In this document: piece after piece, positions 18,203-26,196 of the stretch
Numbering within the stretch: position 1 is the stretch's first letter
How the letters are laid out: each line of letters begins with the position of its first letter
NCBI GenBank assembly: GCA_009911065.1
Contig: QXWR01000028.1
Coordinates: 1-64,000 of the forward strand
DNA length: 64,000 bases
Source of the DNA: Clostridiaceae bacterium
Lineage (GTDB): Bacteria > Bacillota > Clostridia > Lachnospirales > Lachnospiraceae
Reading direction: 5' to 3'
Notes under the pieces: generated by a model
What the model was told of the DNA's origin: nothing
The model's input: only the letters and a program-made list of their open reading frames with translations
Database searches by the model: none
Program-made: the position numbers and the translations under genes

Positions 18203-18454
18203 ATGAAAGTAACTGTAGTTGGAAGTCATTTATGCCCGGATACCCTTTATGCCTTAAATAAGCTGGTGGAGGCCAAAGCAGATATTGAATTTAAGAATAT
18301 TTCGGCATCTCTGCCGGATTTAAAGATTTACTTAAAGCTGCGTGACAGTGAAGCCATGTATGAAAAAATCAAAGAAAACGGCGGCATTGGCATTCCGTGT
18401 TTCCTGCTGGAAGACGGAACCAAAACTTTGAACCTGGATGATGTACTGAAATAA
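18203..18454 (+). CDS. Small glutaredoxin-related protein, single conserved Cys
   Basis: An 83-residue thioredoxin-fold protein of the COG4545 glutaredoxin-related type. It begins MKVTVVGSHLCPDT, where the active site is reduced to one cysteine (CPDT) rather than CPxC, and has the cis-Pro region GGIGIPCFLLEDG with a second Cys next to it. It may handle thiols or persulfides released by the lyase and desulfidase. I prefer the second ATG (nine bases after AAGGAG) to the one at 18197, which is only three bases away. It is the last gene of the sigma-54 operon, 35 bp before a strong terminator. Confidence 0.8.
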   Translation: MKVTVVGSHLCPDTLYALNKLVEAKADIEFKNISASLPDLKIYLKLRDSEAMYEKIKENGGIGIPCFLLEDGTKTLNLDDVLK

Positions 18455-18465
18455 TCAAAGTTGGC

Positions 18466-18500
18466 AGAGCGGCAGATCTCAAAGGTTTGCCGCTCTTTTT
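18466..18500 (+). terminator. Rho-independent terminator of the lyase operon
   Basis: AGAGCGGCA and TGCCGCTCT form a GC-rich stem followed directly by TTTT. It lies between the converging glutaredoxin-like and AzlD genes. Confidence 0.88.
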
Positions 18501-18509
18501 GGCCATTTT

Positions 18510-18836
18510 TCATACAAAAACATGTTGTACAAGTACCATATAGAAAATTGTTCCCCCGGCAATACTAAGCAGAGTATTCCGTTTCCACTTGTGCAGCAGA
18601 AATATAAATCCCATTCCAATGATCTCAGGCAGGCAATGATAATCAGAAAAGACCGCATCCTTCAGACAGTAAACCACTAAAAGTCCAATAACTCCATGAG
18701 GTAAAACCGTTCCCAGCCAGGTAATATATTTTGGCGGCGTCTTCCCCTCCGGAAAAATAAGAAATGGCAGAAATCTGGTCAGCATAGTTCCTGCCACCAC
18801 TGCAAAAATGGTAATTACCTTTTGTATGGTTGTCAT
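18510..18836 (-). CDS. azlD: AzlD-type branched-chain amino acid transport subunit
   Basis: Small membrane protein of 108 residues with about four helices, the AzlD/YgaH half of a two-component exporter for branched-chain amino acids (and azaleucine). The family motif [14 protein letters not shown] and the [22 protein letters not shown] region are clear. It starts one base after the AzlC stop, with AGGGGGAA inside the end of azlC as ribosome binding site, so the two are tightly coupled. Confidence 0.88.
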   Translation of the reverse strand: MTTIQKVITIFAVVAGTMLTRFLPFLIFPEGKTPPKYITWLGTVLPHGVIGLLVVYCLKDAVFSDYHCLPEIIGMGFIFLLHKWKRNTLLSIAGGTIFYMVLVQHVFV

Positions 18837-18837
18837 A

Positions 18838-19536
18838 TTACGGTTCCCCCTGTTTTTCTCTCTCGTCTTTTTTCTTACTCAAAGTAAAGCACAAAATAAT
18901 CAGTATCATAGCCGGAAGGATAAAACCTCCGCTTCCAAAAACCAGAAGACAGAAAAGAGAACATCCAAGTCCTGTGAGGGCAAACCGGTGATCTTTGCTC
19001 TCCTCCCACTGGTTTAAAAACATCACCACAAAAAGAGCAGTCATGACAAATTCAATACCTTTGCTTTCAAATCGAATCACATACCCTAAAAGCGCCCCAA
19101 GCGTTGCCCCTCCTACCCAGTAAACCTGATTTAACAAAGTCACAAAAAACATAAACCAGCCGCGGTCCACCTCCGGCGGCGGCGTCACACTACAATTGAC
19201 TGTAAAAGACTCATCGCACATGCCATAGATGAGATAAAACTTTTTCCAGCCTACATTTTTATATTGATCCAGCATGGAAATTCCATAGAACAGATGCCTT
19301 GCATTGACCATCAAAGCCAGAAGGAAACCATAGACCGGCTGAAATGCCGACAACAGCAAATTAACCGTCACAAATTCCATGGACCCGGCAAAGATAAAAA
19401 GGCTCATAAACATTGGATACCAAACGGAAAATCCTTTGCTTCGCATAAGGAAACCATAAGACATTCCCAAAAACAAAAATCCCACCGCAATCGGTATTGT
19501 GTGGGGAAGCGCTGCCTGAAATGCTTTCTTTTTCAT
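18838..19536 (-). CDS. azlC: AzlC-type branched-chain amino acid exporter
   Basis: A 232-residue AzlC/YgaZ membrane protein, the large subunit that with AzlD exports branched-chain amino acids. Visible hallmarks are [18 protein letters not shown], the [13 protein letters not shown] segment, and [14 protein letters not shown], followed by the [10 protein letters not shown] block. Five or six membrane helices are expected. I start at the ATG eight bases after AAGGAG rather than the GTG immediately before it. The pair forms its own leftward operon. Confidence 0.9.
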   Translation of the reverse strand: MKKKAFQAALPHTIPIAVGFLFLGMSYGFLMRSKGFSVWYPMFMSLFIFAGSMEFVTVNLLLSAFQPVYGFLLALMVNARHLFYGISMLDQYKNVGWKKFYLIYGMCDESFTVNCSVTPPPEVDRGWFMFFVTLLNQVYWVGGATLGALLGYVIRFESKGIEFVMTALFVVMFLNQWEESKDHRFALTGLGCSLFCLLVFGSGGFILPAMILIILCFTLSKKKDEREKQGEP

Positions 19537-19593
19537 CACATCTTCTCCTTATCGCCTTTTCTGGTAAAAGAGTTCCACTAAAACCATATCCTC

Positions 19594-19953
19594 TTATGAA
19601 AGCTTTTCAACTGCAAGAGAAACCGTGGGCTGAAAGTATATATCGTTTCCTTTATTACTCTCATACATAAAGTCTTTCAACGGCTTACTGGTATATTTTG
19701 AAAAATCGCCATATACTGCAAATCTCACCCCGTAATTAATGAATTTTTGCAAAATTTCTCCTGCCAGACAAGTGCTCAAGACAAAGAAATCATTTATAAT
19801 AGCCTCCTTGTTTATGGCAATGTTTGTGCAGCCTGTTTCATACTTTATAGTCATAATCAGATCTAAAGCAGACTGCGCATCTGTAATCAGCAGTTTATCA
19901 CTATATACAACTGCAATCTCTGTGTTATTTTTCTCTATCACTTCTGTTTTCAT
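19594..19953 (-). CDS. DUF4180 domain protein
   Basis: A 119-residue soluble protein matching the DUF4180 family, often encoded beside TetR-type regulators in Firmicutes. Family-like segments are ITDAQSALDLIMTIKYETGC, the INKEAIINDFFVLSTCLAGE core with a conserved Cys, and YGVRFAVYGDFSKYTSKPLKDF. No enzymatic motif is recognised; the fold is thought to be a small STAS-like domain, which I infer rather than see. It is 51 bp downstream of the TetR gene on the same strand and probably co-transcribed under the operator at 20597. Confidence 0.78.
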   Translation of the reverse strand: MKTEVIEKNNTEIAVVYSDKLLITDAQSALDLIMTIKYETGCTNIAINKEAIINDFFVLSTCLAGEILQKFINYGVRFAVYGDFSKYTSKPLKDFMYESNKGNDIYFQPTVSLAVEKLS

Positions 19954-20004
19954 TTTTTCACCTTTCCTTTCTAAGACATAAACAAGTTATCGTTTTATCT
20001 TCGG

Positions 20005-20583
20005 TTATTCATACAAACTGTCAATCAAATGGTCAACCATAAAGTCAAAAGTTTCCACATGATTGTATGGAAGAATATCTTTATTTTTAATATTCATAAT
20101 TAAAGAGTATAGCACAGACAGGGCCTTGTTGGTATCAACCTTAAATTTCAAATATGGCTGACTGGTAAAAATCTGTTGGTTCCTATTATTCGATTCTTCA
20201 ATTTTTTTAAATTGTTCTTCGGATAATTTATTCATCAAAATTGTGAAATCCGTGTTATTGGAATTATACAAAAAATTATTTTTATCATATTCCCGGTAAA
20301 TAAGCTTTAAGGCTTCTGCAACACCATACTTACTTTTGTGCTCTTCCATTACCTTCCATGCTGCATCCTGAATTTCTTTTTGAACCGAACACAAGAGATC
20401 ACAAAAAAGGGCTTCTTTCGATTCAAAAAAAAGATAAAATGCTCCCTTGGAAATACCGGCCTGTTTACAAAGGTCATCTACACTCGTTTTCTTATAGCCG
20501 TATTGAGTCCAGCTCTGCTTACAGGCTTCCTGCAAACCTTTTTTGATATTTTCTTTTTCCCGTTCTGTAAAACTTCTGGCCAT
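20005..20583 (-). CDS. TetR/AcrR family transcriptional regulator
   Basis: A 192-residue repressor-type protein. The N-terminal helix-turn-helix reads TSVDDLCKQAGISKGAFYLFFESKEALF, here split as TSVDDLCKQAG and ISKGAFYLFFESKEAL, which is textbook TetR. The C-terminal ligand domain is helical and divergent. AAGGAG precedes the ATG. A near-perfect palindrome lies 14 bp upstream of the start, so autoregulation is likely. It should control itself and the DUF4180 gene, and possibly the divergent or neighbouring MATE gene. Confidence 0.9.
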   Translation of the reverse strand: MARSFTEREKENIKKGLQEACKQSWTQYGYKKTSVDDLCKQAGISKGAFYLFFESKEALFCDLLCSVQKEIQDAAWKVMEEHKSKYGVAEALKLIYREYDKNNFLYNSNNTDFTILMNKLSEEQFKKIEESNNRNQQIFTSQPYLKFKVDTNKALSVLYSLIMNIKNKDILPYNHVETFDFMVDHLIDSLYE

Positions 20584-20596
20584 AAAGTCTTCTCCT

Positions 20597-20628
20597 TATA
20601 TGACTTAAAATACTATTTTAGTCATATA
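20597..20628. promoter_or_regulatory. Palindromic operator of the TetR gene
   Basis: TATATGACTTAAAATA and TATTTTAGTCATATA are inverted copies with one extra base in the first arm. The position, between the TetR start and its upstream neighbour, fits an autoregulatory TetR operator. Confidence 0.75.
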
Positions 20629-20672
20629 TATTATATAACCTTTCCGCGAATATGTCAAGGAATATTTTATAA

Positions 20673-22016
20673 TCAGGTCTTAATCATTTTCCCTATTTTT
20701 CTTCTGTAAAGAACAAAGGCTAACAATAAAGATAAAATATCGGCAACTGGCTGCGCCCAAATTAGTCCTGTTTCATGAAACAAAGCGCCAAGGATAAACA
20801 TGGCTGGAATGTAAATCAGACCCTGACGGGATATGTTGACAATCAGGGATTCCATAGCCGCGCCACATGCCTGGAGGGCATTAATCAGAACATAAAACAT
20901 ACCAAACAGAAAGCTGGTGTAAAGAAGAATATGGGCAAATGACACACCGTAGTCAAATGCTGCCATATCGGTCAAAAACACGCGGACAATCTGTTCTGTA
21001 AAAACATAGCAGATTCCTGTTAATACAGTACTTAATGCAAAAGCAAATAGAAGCGAAAAACCAAGGATGCTTTTATACCTCTCCCATTTTTTTGCTCCCA
21101 CACAATACCCCAAAAGCGGCTGGATTCCCTGCCCAAGGCCAATGCAAACCATACCTGTCATCATTGTCACCTTCATCGCTACGCCCACACCGGCAAGGGC
21201 CATGTCACCGTACTTGGCCATCTGACTGTTCATAATAATGTTAGATATACTCATCAGCAAAGACCCAAGGGCCGCCGGAATACCAATGATAAGCACTTCT
21301 GATGCCACCTTATCCTTTATGGTAAAATCTTTGAGACGGATACTGAGAGTTGATTTCCCACTGAAAAAGTATGCAATATAGTATCCTGCACCCATTACAT
21401 TTCCGATAACGGTTGCAATAGCAGCTCCGGCAATATTCCAGCGAAATGCAAGAATCATAATGGGGTCCAAGATAACATTCAGCAAATTGCCAAGAAGCTG
21501 CCCCAGCATGGCTCTTCCGGATTGCCCCTCTGCCCGGATTATGTTGGAAAAACAGTTTGCAATTAAAACAAATGGACCGGAAACACTTACAATCGTCAGG
21601 TAAGTTTTGGCATAATCCCATGTATCTGCGCTCGCTCCCACAAGGACAAGCAGCTGATCCATAAAGATCAAAAACAGCAAAGACATTCCGACGCCTACGC
21701 CAATACAGCTCCACATACAGAAAGCACATACCTTTTTTCCATAATCCATTCGTCCTTCTCCCATGGCACGGGAAATCACAGAAGTTCCTCCAATGCCAAA
21801 AATTATTCCCACTGCCATAAAAAGCAGAAATACAGGGGTCGCCAAGGAAACAGCTGCTACCTGCAGATCATCATGGGTCTGACCAATAAAGAAAGTATCC
21901 GCCAGATTATAGATCAATACCATCAGCATGGCTGCCATGGCTGGCACTGCATTCAAATATACTGCTTTTCCCACAGAGGCATTTTCAAAAACTTCCATAG
22001 ATTTGTTCTCGTTCAT
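20673..22016 (-). CDS. MATE family efflux transporter
   Basis: A 447-residue Na+- or H+-coupled multidrug and toxic compound extruder with twelve helices in two six-helix halves. Typical MATE segments are LADTFFIGQ, AAVSLATPVF, GTSVISRAMGEG, RAEGQSGRAMLGQL and NVILDPIMIL, with second-half repeats AGVGVAMKVTMM and GLGQGIQPLLGYCVG. The start has GGAGG. It is 70 bp downstream of a MarR regulator with a matching palindrome in the gap, so it is probably a MarR-controlled drug or metabolite exporter. Confidence 0.92.
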   Translation of the reverse strand: MNENKSMEVFENASVGKAVYLNAVPAMAAMLMVLIYNLADTFFIGQTHDDLQVAAVSLATPVFLLFMAVGIIFGIGGTSVISRAMGEGRMDYGKKVCAFCMWSCIGVGVGMSLLFLIFMDQLLVLVGASADTWDYAKTYLTIVSVSGPFVLIANCFSNIIRAEGQSGRAMLGQLLGNLLNVILDPIMILAFRWNIAGAAIATVIGNVMGAGYYIAYFFSGKSTLSIRLKDFTIKDKVASEVLIIGIPAALGSLLMSISNIIMNSQMAKYGDMALAGVGVAMKVTMMTGMVCIGLGQGIQPLLGYCVGAKKWERYKSILGFSLLFAFALSTVLTGICYVFTEQIVRVFLTDMAAFDYGVSFAHILLYTSFLFGMFYVLINALQACGAAMESLIVNISRQGLIYIPAMFILGALFHETGLIWAQPVADILSLLLAFVLYRRKIGKMIKT

Positions 22017-22031
22017 ACGATTCCTCCATTT

Positions 22032-22047
22032 TAATAGTATGCTATTA
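22032..22047. promoter_or_regulatory. MarR-type operator before the MATE gene
   Basis: TAATAG-TATG-CTATTA, a perfect palindrome with 6-base arms, 16 bp upstream of the MATE start. A related palindrome precedes the MarR gene. Confidence 0.65.
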
Positions 22048-22086
22048 TCATTTCCAAAGGCAAACCCGCCTTTTTAAGCGGGTCTG

Positions 22087-22509
22087 CTATTTTACATTAT
22101 CTGCCACTTTTAGAAGCAGTAAGTTTAGTTGGTTCTGTTCTTCTGCAGATAGACCTTTCACAATCAGTTCCTCTGCTTCATTTCTGTAATGAGCGGTTTC
22201 CTCACAGCAGGTTTCCCCTGCAGGGGTCATGTGAACCAGCTTAATCCGTTTATCGTCCATATCTCCAAAAGCTTCCACAAAACCTTTCTGCTCAAGCCTT
22301 GCCACAATCCCGGCAACAGTTGACTGCGCCACCTGAAAATGCCGCTCCATCTCTTTCATAGAAAGCTGCTTGTTAGGCGTTTCCTGTAAAGCCATGAGGA
22401 CAGACATCTGCATCAATGTCAAATCTTTGGACCGCAATGTATTGTTGGCCCTTTTTTCAAGGCTATCGTGAATTTTTTTGATTAATAAGCCATTTGGCAT
22501 ATATCCCAA
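22087..22509 (-). CDS. MarR family transcriptional regulator
   Basis: A 140-residue winged-helix dimer of the MarR family. The DNA-binding core is LTLMQMSVLMALQ, LSMKEMERHFQVAQSTVAGI and VARLEQKGFVEAFGDMDDKR, with the family's Asp-Arg wing (DDKRIKLV). I use the TTG start at 22509 because AAAGGAG lies about ten bases upstream; an ATG three codons later is too far from it. It leads the MATE exporter gene, and palindromes of the same type stand before both genes, implying autoregulated repression relieved by a ligand. Confidence 0.88.
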   Translation of the reverse strand: MGYMPNGLLIKKIHDSLEKRANNTLRSKDLTLMQMSVLMALQETPNKQLSMKEMERHFQVAQSTVAGIVARLEQKGFVEAFGDMDDKRIKLVHMTPAGETCCEETAHYRNEAEELIVKGLSAEEQNQLNLLLLKVADNVK

Positions 22510-22569
22510 TGGGAGGATTCTCCTTTCTGCTGCTAAAGCCTGTATTTGAAAAATAATACGTTTTCATTA

Positions 22570-22585
22570 TGATAGCACGCTATTA
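22570..22585. promoter_or_regulatory. MarR-type operator before the MarR gene
   Basis: TGATAG-CACG-CTATTA, five of six arm bases paired, about 60 bp before the MarR start. It shares the ATAG-N4-CTAT core with the site at 22032. Confidence 0.6.
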
Positions 22586-22620
22586 TACCAAAGTCAATCG
22601 TCTGCTATTGTTTTTGCCCC

Positions 22621-22685
22621 TTTTTTTAATGTTCTCTTGTACACCGATTCCTTCGGTATACATCATTCCCAAAAGATCATATTGT
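22621..22685 (-). pseudogene. Sel1-repeat gene fragment
   Basis: On the minus strand this stretch reads LLGMMYTEGIGVQENIKK, one Sel1 repeat, close to GLGMMYAEGIGVRENIEK in the gene at 59649-60884, with near-identical DNA. Nothing else of the gene survives here. Confidence 0.7.
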
Positions 22686-22715
22686 TCCATTTCCCATCAT
22701 ATACGCTAGCCATTC

Positions 22716-23594
22716 CTATACTTTCTGCCACAGCAGCATATTGTCCTGAAATATAACTGACAATTTTCCATTGTCTTTCATCCATGAAAGATAAGACCTT
22801 ACCGTACTGCCTACCAAAACATACTGTTCAAAATTCATAGAAAGTCCATACCCCCTAAACACTTCCTGCAAAATGCGCTCAAAGCAGACCGGCTCCATGG
22901 AAATAAACAAAATTCTTTCTGCCACCTCATGCACCTTATTCTTGTTGTAACGGACAAGCTCCTTCACATCAGTAGAAACGTCCCCATGAGCGGGAACAAA
23001 CACAGCCGCCTCCATCTTCTCCACCATATCCAGCGTTTCCAGATAAGCACTCACATTATAAAGGAATGATACTGCATACTTATCCAGCGTTTCTCTGCTG
23101 CTGATGCAATCTGCAAGAAACACTACCCCATCTGGCATACGAAATCCCACCATGTCAAAGAAATGCCCCGGCAAAGGTATTATCTCAATCTCCTTTGGAA
23201 AACTTGCGTCTGAAAAATCTGTGACATGGCTCTCCTGCGCCATCAGGAACTTATGTCTCAAATCCTTACACGGATAACCGCCGTAAAGGAAGGACGGCTC
23301 CAATACCGGGTATTTGGTGAAAGCCTCCTCTATACCACCGGAATAAACTTTACATCCTGTCTGTCCCTGCAGGTATTTATTCCCGCCGATATGGTCTGCA
23401 TTGGAATGGGTATTCAATATTGCCGCCAAATGCCATCCGTTCTTATCCAGTATCTGCCTGACCTTCCGCCCTGCATCTTTATCATTTCCACTGTCAATCA
23501 AATAGACATTCTCCTTATCCGGGACATAAACTCCTATCTTTGCCGGACAGTTTATATAATAGCATTTCTCACTGATCTGTACCAACTCATACAT
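22716..23594 (-). CDS. Metallo-beta-lactamase fold hydrolase
   Basis: A 292-residue MBL-fold protein, probably a hydrolase of the glyoxalase II-like group with unknown substrate. Metal ligands are seen in order: THSNADHIGG (the first His of HxHxDH, with Asn in place of the second His), PLPGHFFDMVGF, FLADCI (bridging Asp) and PAHGD. The Asn substitution may change the metal site from the usual di-zinc arrangement. The C-terminal 90 residues are a helical extension beginning after VRYNKNKVHEV. AAGGAGG precedes the ATG. No operon partner is obvious. Confidence 0.85.
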   Translation of the reverse strand: MYELVQISEKCYYINCPAKIGVYVPDKENVYLIDSGNDKDAGRKVRQILDKNGWHLAAILNTHSNADHIGGNKYLQGQTGCKVYSGGIEEAFTKYPVLEPSFLYGGYPCKDLRHKFLMAQESHVTDFSDASFPKEIEIIPLPGHFFDMVGFRMPDGVVFLADCISSRETLDKYAVSFLYNVSAYLETLDMVEKMEAAVFVPAHGDVSTDVKELVRYNKNKVHEVAERILFISMEPVCFERILQEVFRGYGLSMNFEQYVLVGSTVRSYLSWMKDNGKLSVIFQDNMLLWQKV

Positions 23595-23710
23595 TTTTTT
23601 GTTTCCTCCTTATTCCGCTGTTTCCTATTACTTCGACCAAAGACTTGTTTCTGATAAAGAAAAAACAAATGCAGATAAAAGCGGGCAGCACTCCCTATTT
23701 GGAAAATGCG

Positions 23711-23766
23711 CACCTTCGGGACGGGCTTAGGGCAGCTTAGATCCGTGCCGCAGGTGTGTAAACACC
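23711..23766 (+). ncRNA. Structured 5' leader with two competing hairpins
   Basis: CACCTTCGGGACGG (23711) pairs with CCGTGCCGCAGGTG (23743) at 12 of 14 positions around an 18-base loop. The same GGTGT at 23753 can instead pair with ACACC at 23762 in a short hairpin next to the ribosome binding site. Mutually exclusive helices ahead of a coding region suggest a regulatory RNA; I do not match it to a known riboswitch class. Confidence 0.45.
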
Positions 23767-23787
23767 AGAGAAAGGAGGATGTGGTCT

Positions 23788-23982
23788 ATGTTCTTCTTAC
23801 AGTTCTTAAGCTATGTTGTGAGTATCTTTGCAGGCATTGTGAACGGCCTTAATGGTTCAGTAGCATTAGCTGAAAAGTATAAATCTTACATAGAATGGCA
23901 TAAGGAAAAGACAGAAAAAGACCCATCAGTCAGCTTGCCGGCATCTGATGGGCCGAATGATGATTGCATAAGCAATCCATAA
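23788..23982 (+). CDS. 64-residue single-span membrane microprotein
   Basis: The product starts MFFLQFLSYVVSIFAGIVNG, a hydrophobic helix, followed by a charged segment (EKYKSYIEWHKEKTEKD) and an acidic Cys-containing tail. I choose the ATG nine bases after AAAGGAGG; an earlier ATG overlaps that site. It has its own structured leader and a strong terminator, so it is a free-standing transcription unit. Size and layout resemble type I toxins or small membrane regulators, but no family is recognised. Confidence 0.6.
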   Translation: MFFLQFLSYVVSIFAGIVNGLNGSVALAEKYKSYIEWHKEKTEKDPSVSLPASDGPNDDCISNP

Positions 23983-23991
23983 TTCGCCAAT

Positions 23992-24019
23992 GGGCGGCAG
24001 TTACATCGCCGCCCTTTTT
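23992..24019 (+). terminator. Rho-independent terminator of the microprotein gene
   Basis: GGGCGGC and GCCGCCC form a GC-rich stem with a 9-base loop followed by TTTTTATT, ten bases after the stop codon. Confidence 0.88.
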
Positions 24020-24183
24020 ATTACATTTTAATGATAGCATTTTGTCAGGATGAAGTCAATAGGAATCTCTACCTTTCCTCTGCTTTCTCTTTTTATCTTA
24101 ATAAAAACATATTCCCCGTCAATTTGTTAATCTGCTTTTTATTGCCGCAAATTGTGACCCAAACAATTTTGTTCTAAGATATT

Positions 24184-25092
24184 TCAGTGTCTCTTTATTT
24201 GCCTTTTCTTAAATTTCAATTTACTTTCCGAAAGAAATAAGCCGATTAAAGTAAGTCCTATTCCTATCGCAGCCATCCTTGTGATTTCTTCCTTTAACAC
24301 AATAACCGATGTGACAACGGTGATGACCGGAACTATATAGATATACACGCTCGTCTTAACAGCCCCAAGCACCTTGACCGCATAATTCCAAGTAACAAAA
24401 CAAAGGGCTGATGCCCCCAGGCCTAAATAGATAAAGTTCAGAACATACTCTGGTTTTACAAACTTCTCCACATCCAAGCTGAAATTAAAAACAAAAAGAA
24501 ATGGGAGCATAAAAAACATTCCGTATGCAAATATCCTCCTTGTCGCTCCAATGGTGTTATATCCATAGCCGCTGATTTTTCGTGTAAGCAATGAATAAAT
24601 TGCCCATACGAATGCCGCAGCAATCGCTAAAATATCACCAATAGGATTCAACTTCAGTTCTGAGTTGCTAAAACTGATAAGACTTATTCCTGTCATAGCG
24701 ACAATAAATCCAATAAAAAATTGTACTTTCAGTTTTTCTTCTGTCTTTCGTAATACATGAGATAAAACCGCAGTAAAAAATGGAGCGACAGAAATAATAA
24801 CGCCCACATTAGAAGCCATTGTATAGGTTAATGCTATGTTTTCAAGCAGGTAGTATAAGCATATTCCGCATAGTCCCGTAGCAGCAAATGTAAGCTCCTG
24901 CTTTTTATCCTTTATTTCCAATCCTTTCGGATAAACAGCTATCAGCACAAGTAATCCAAGCAAAAACCTGAAAAACAGTATCTCTATCGGTGTAAAATCT
25001 GCAAGAAGTATTTTGGTTGATATGAAAGTCGTTCCCCATATCACAATTGTAATCAGAGCTGTAATATGCCCTGTGCCAGTTCCTTTATTCAT
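24184..25092 (-). CDS. EamA/DMT family transporter
   Basis: A 302-residue ten-helix drug/metabolite transporter with two EamA repeats. The first repeat is seen as ITIVIWGTTFISTKIL and FTPIEILFFRFLLG, and the second around GDILAIAAAFVWAIYSLLTRK and LGLGASALCFVTWNYAVK. The true start is the ATG at 25092, preceded by a GGGAGGGAGG stretch; the frame upstream belongs to the overlapping regulator. The start lies within the last codons of the AraC gene, so the two are translationally coupled and the exporter is probably controlled by that regulator. The substrate is unknown, usually an amino acid or nucleoside derivative. Confidence 0.88.
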   Translation of the reverse strand: MNKGTGTGHITALITIVIWGTTFISTKILLADFTPIEILFFRFLLGLLVLIAVYPKGLEIKDKKQELTFAATGLCGICLYYLLENIALTYTMASNVGVIISVAPFFTAVLSHVLRKTEEKLKVQFFIGFIVAMTGISLISFSNSELKLNPIGDILAIAAAFVWAIYSLLTRKISGYGYNTIGATRRIFAYGMFFMLPFLFVFNFSLDVEKFVKPEYVLNFIYLGLGASALCFVTWNYAVKVLGAVKTSVYIYIVPVITVVTSVIVLKEEITRMAAIGIGLTLIGLFLSESKLKFKKRQIKRH

Positions 25093-25915
25093 GATAATTT
25101 CCTCCCTCCCCCCTAATGCGTCCATATGCGGCAGGCGACAGTCCAATAAACATATGAAAAAAATTTGAAAAATGGCTCTGGTCTGAAAAACCCGTCTGTA
25201 TAGCGGCATCAACCGAGGATACGCCTTTCTCCAACAGCTCCTTTGCTTTACCGATTCGTATGGTTTGAAGATACCGATATGGTGTAACTCCCTTTGACTT
25301 GGTAAACGCACGAAGCAATGTGGATTTACTCAGACCGCTGCATTTACAAAGATCTTCCAATGTGATATGCTCTGCAAAATGTTCTGACATAAATATGCAG
25401 GTCTTTTCTATTTCTTCGCTGCACTCTGGAATACAATTTTTAAAAGGTTGTCCGTATTGCTCGATAAGTAATGAAATAAGGAACAGGAGCATTTCTTCTT
25501 TTTCAAACGCTTCCCCACCGTCCATAATCATTTGATGCAAAGAATGGAGATAAAGATTCAGCTCATCATTTTCAATGACATTTTCCGAAAAACCAAGCAA
25601 TACCCTTTGTCCTGTTATTTCTTCTATGAATGACAGCATCGTTTCTTTTGGAATATTCAAACCTCTGTAATCCAGGGTTTTGCCGTCACATTGCACACAG
25701 CTGTGATTATCATTGGGATTAAACAAAAGAATATTTCCCTGACCTATGGTATATTCTTTATTTTTGCAGGACAAATAGCGTGTCCCTGCTTCCATAAAGC
25801 CAATTACATAATAATCATGAAAATGATTCGGAAACGGCTGTACAATTCCCTCAAAGCGATACGCTTCAAGATGTAAATCGTCATCATAGTAAACAGTTCG
25901 TATTTCTTTCTGCAT
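25085..25915 (-). CDS. AraC family regulator with cupin sensor
   Basis: A 276-residue regulator. The N-terminal half is an AraC-binding cupin (FPNHFHDYYVIGFMEAG and LLFNPNDNHSC), which likely senses a small ligand. The C-terminal half has the two helix-turn-helix motifs: ITLEDLCKCSGLSKSTLLRAF, here split as ITLEDLCKC and GLSKSTLLRAF, and SVDAAIQTGFSDQSHFSNFF, followed by GLSPAAYGRIR. The ATG at 25915 has AGGAGG seven bases upstream; the GTG at 25933 lies inside that site. It overlaps the EamA gene by eight bases. Confidence 0.9.
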   Translation of the reverse strand: MQKEIRTVYYDDDLHLEAYRFEGIVQPFPNHFHDYYVIGFMEAGTRYLSCKNKEYTIGQGNILLFNPNDNHSCVQCDGKTLDYRGLNIPKETMLSFIEEITGQRVLLGFSENVIENDELNLYLHSLHQMIMDGGEAFEKEEMLLFLISLLIEQYGQPFKNCIPECSEEIEKTCIFMSEHFAEHITLEDLCKCSGLSKSTLLRAFTKSKGVTPYRYLQTIRIGKAKELLEKGVSSVDAAIQTGFSDQSHFSNFFHMFIGLSPAAYGRIRGEGGNYHE

Positions 25916-26104
25916 GGTAACACCTCCTCGCACCTTCTATTCTACTCCATATGTTTGCCGATTTCTTGTAAGATATCTTCATTTTCCAAAAACACAGCTA
26001 TAAAAAATATTTCACACCCAAAATTCTGTATTTGGCACCTAACCCACCAATATTTGCGGCGTATTTGAAGCAGATCCAAGAACCAATGAAGCAAAAAATT
26101 ATTG

Positions 26105-26196
26105 GAAGAAGTGAGGGAGAAAAATAAGGAACGCAGAGATAAACAAGAAAAAATGCTGGAAGAAAACCGGGAAAGAAAACAGGCCGAAAAAGTAAA
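26105..26196 (+). pseudogene. Coiled-coil protein fragment
   Basis: The plus strand reads EEVREKNKERRDKQEKML followed by EENRERKQAEKVK, a highly charged helix typical of a protein tail, and runs straight into the MITE-like sequence at 26197. No start or domain is left. Confidence 0.45.

Noticed and set aside
23711-23766. Assignment of the structured leader to a known riboswitch
   Set aside because: Compared by eye with preQ1, fluoride, guanidine, THF and ZTP cores; none of their invariant nucleotides are in place.
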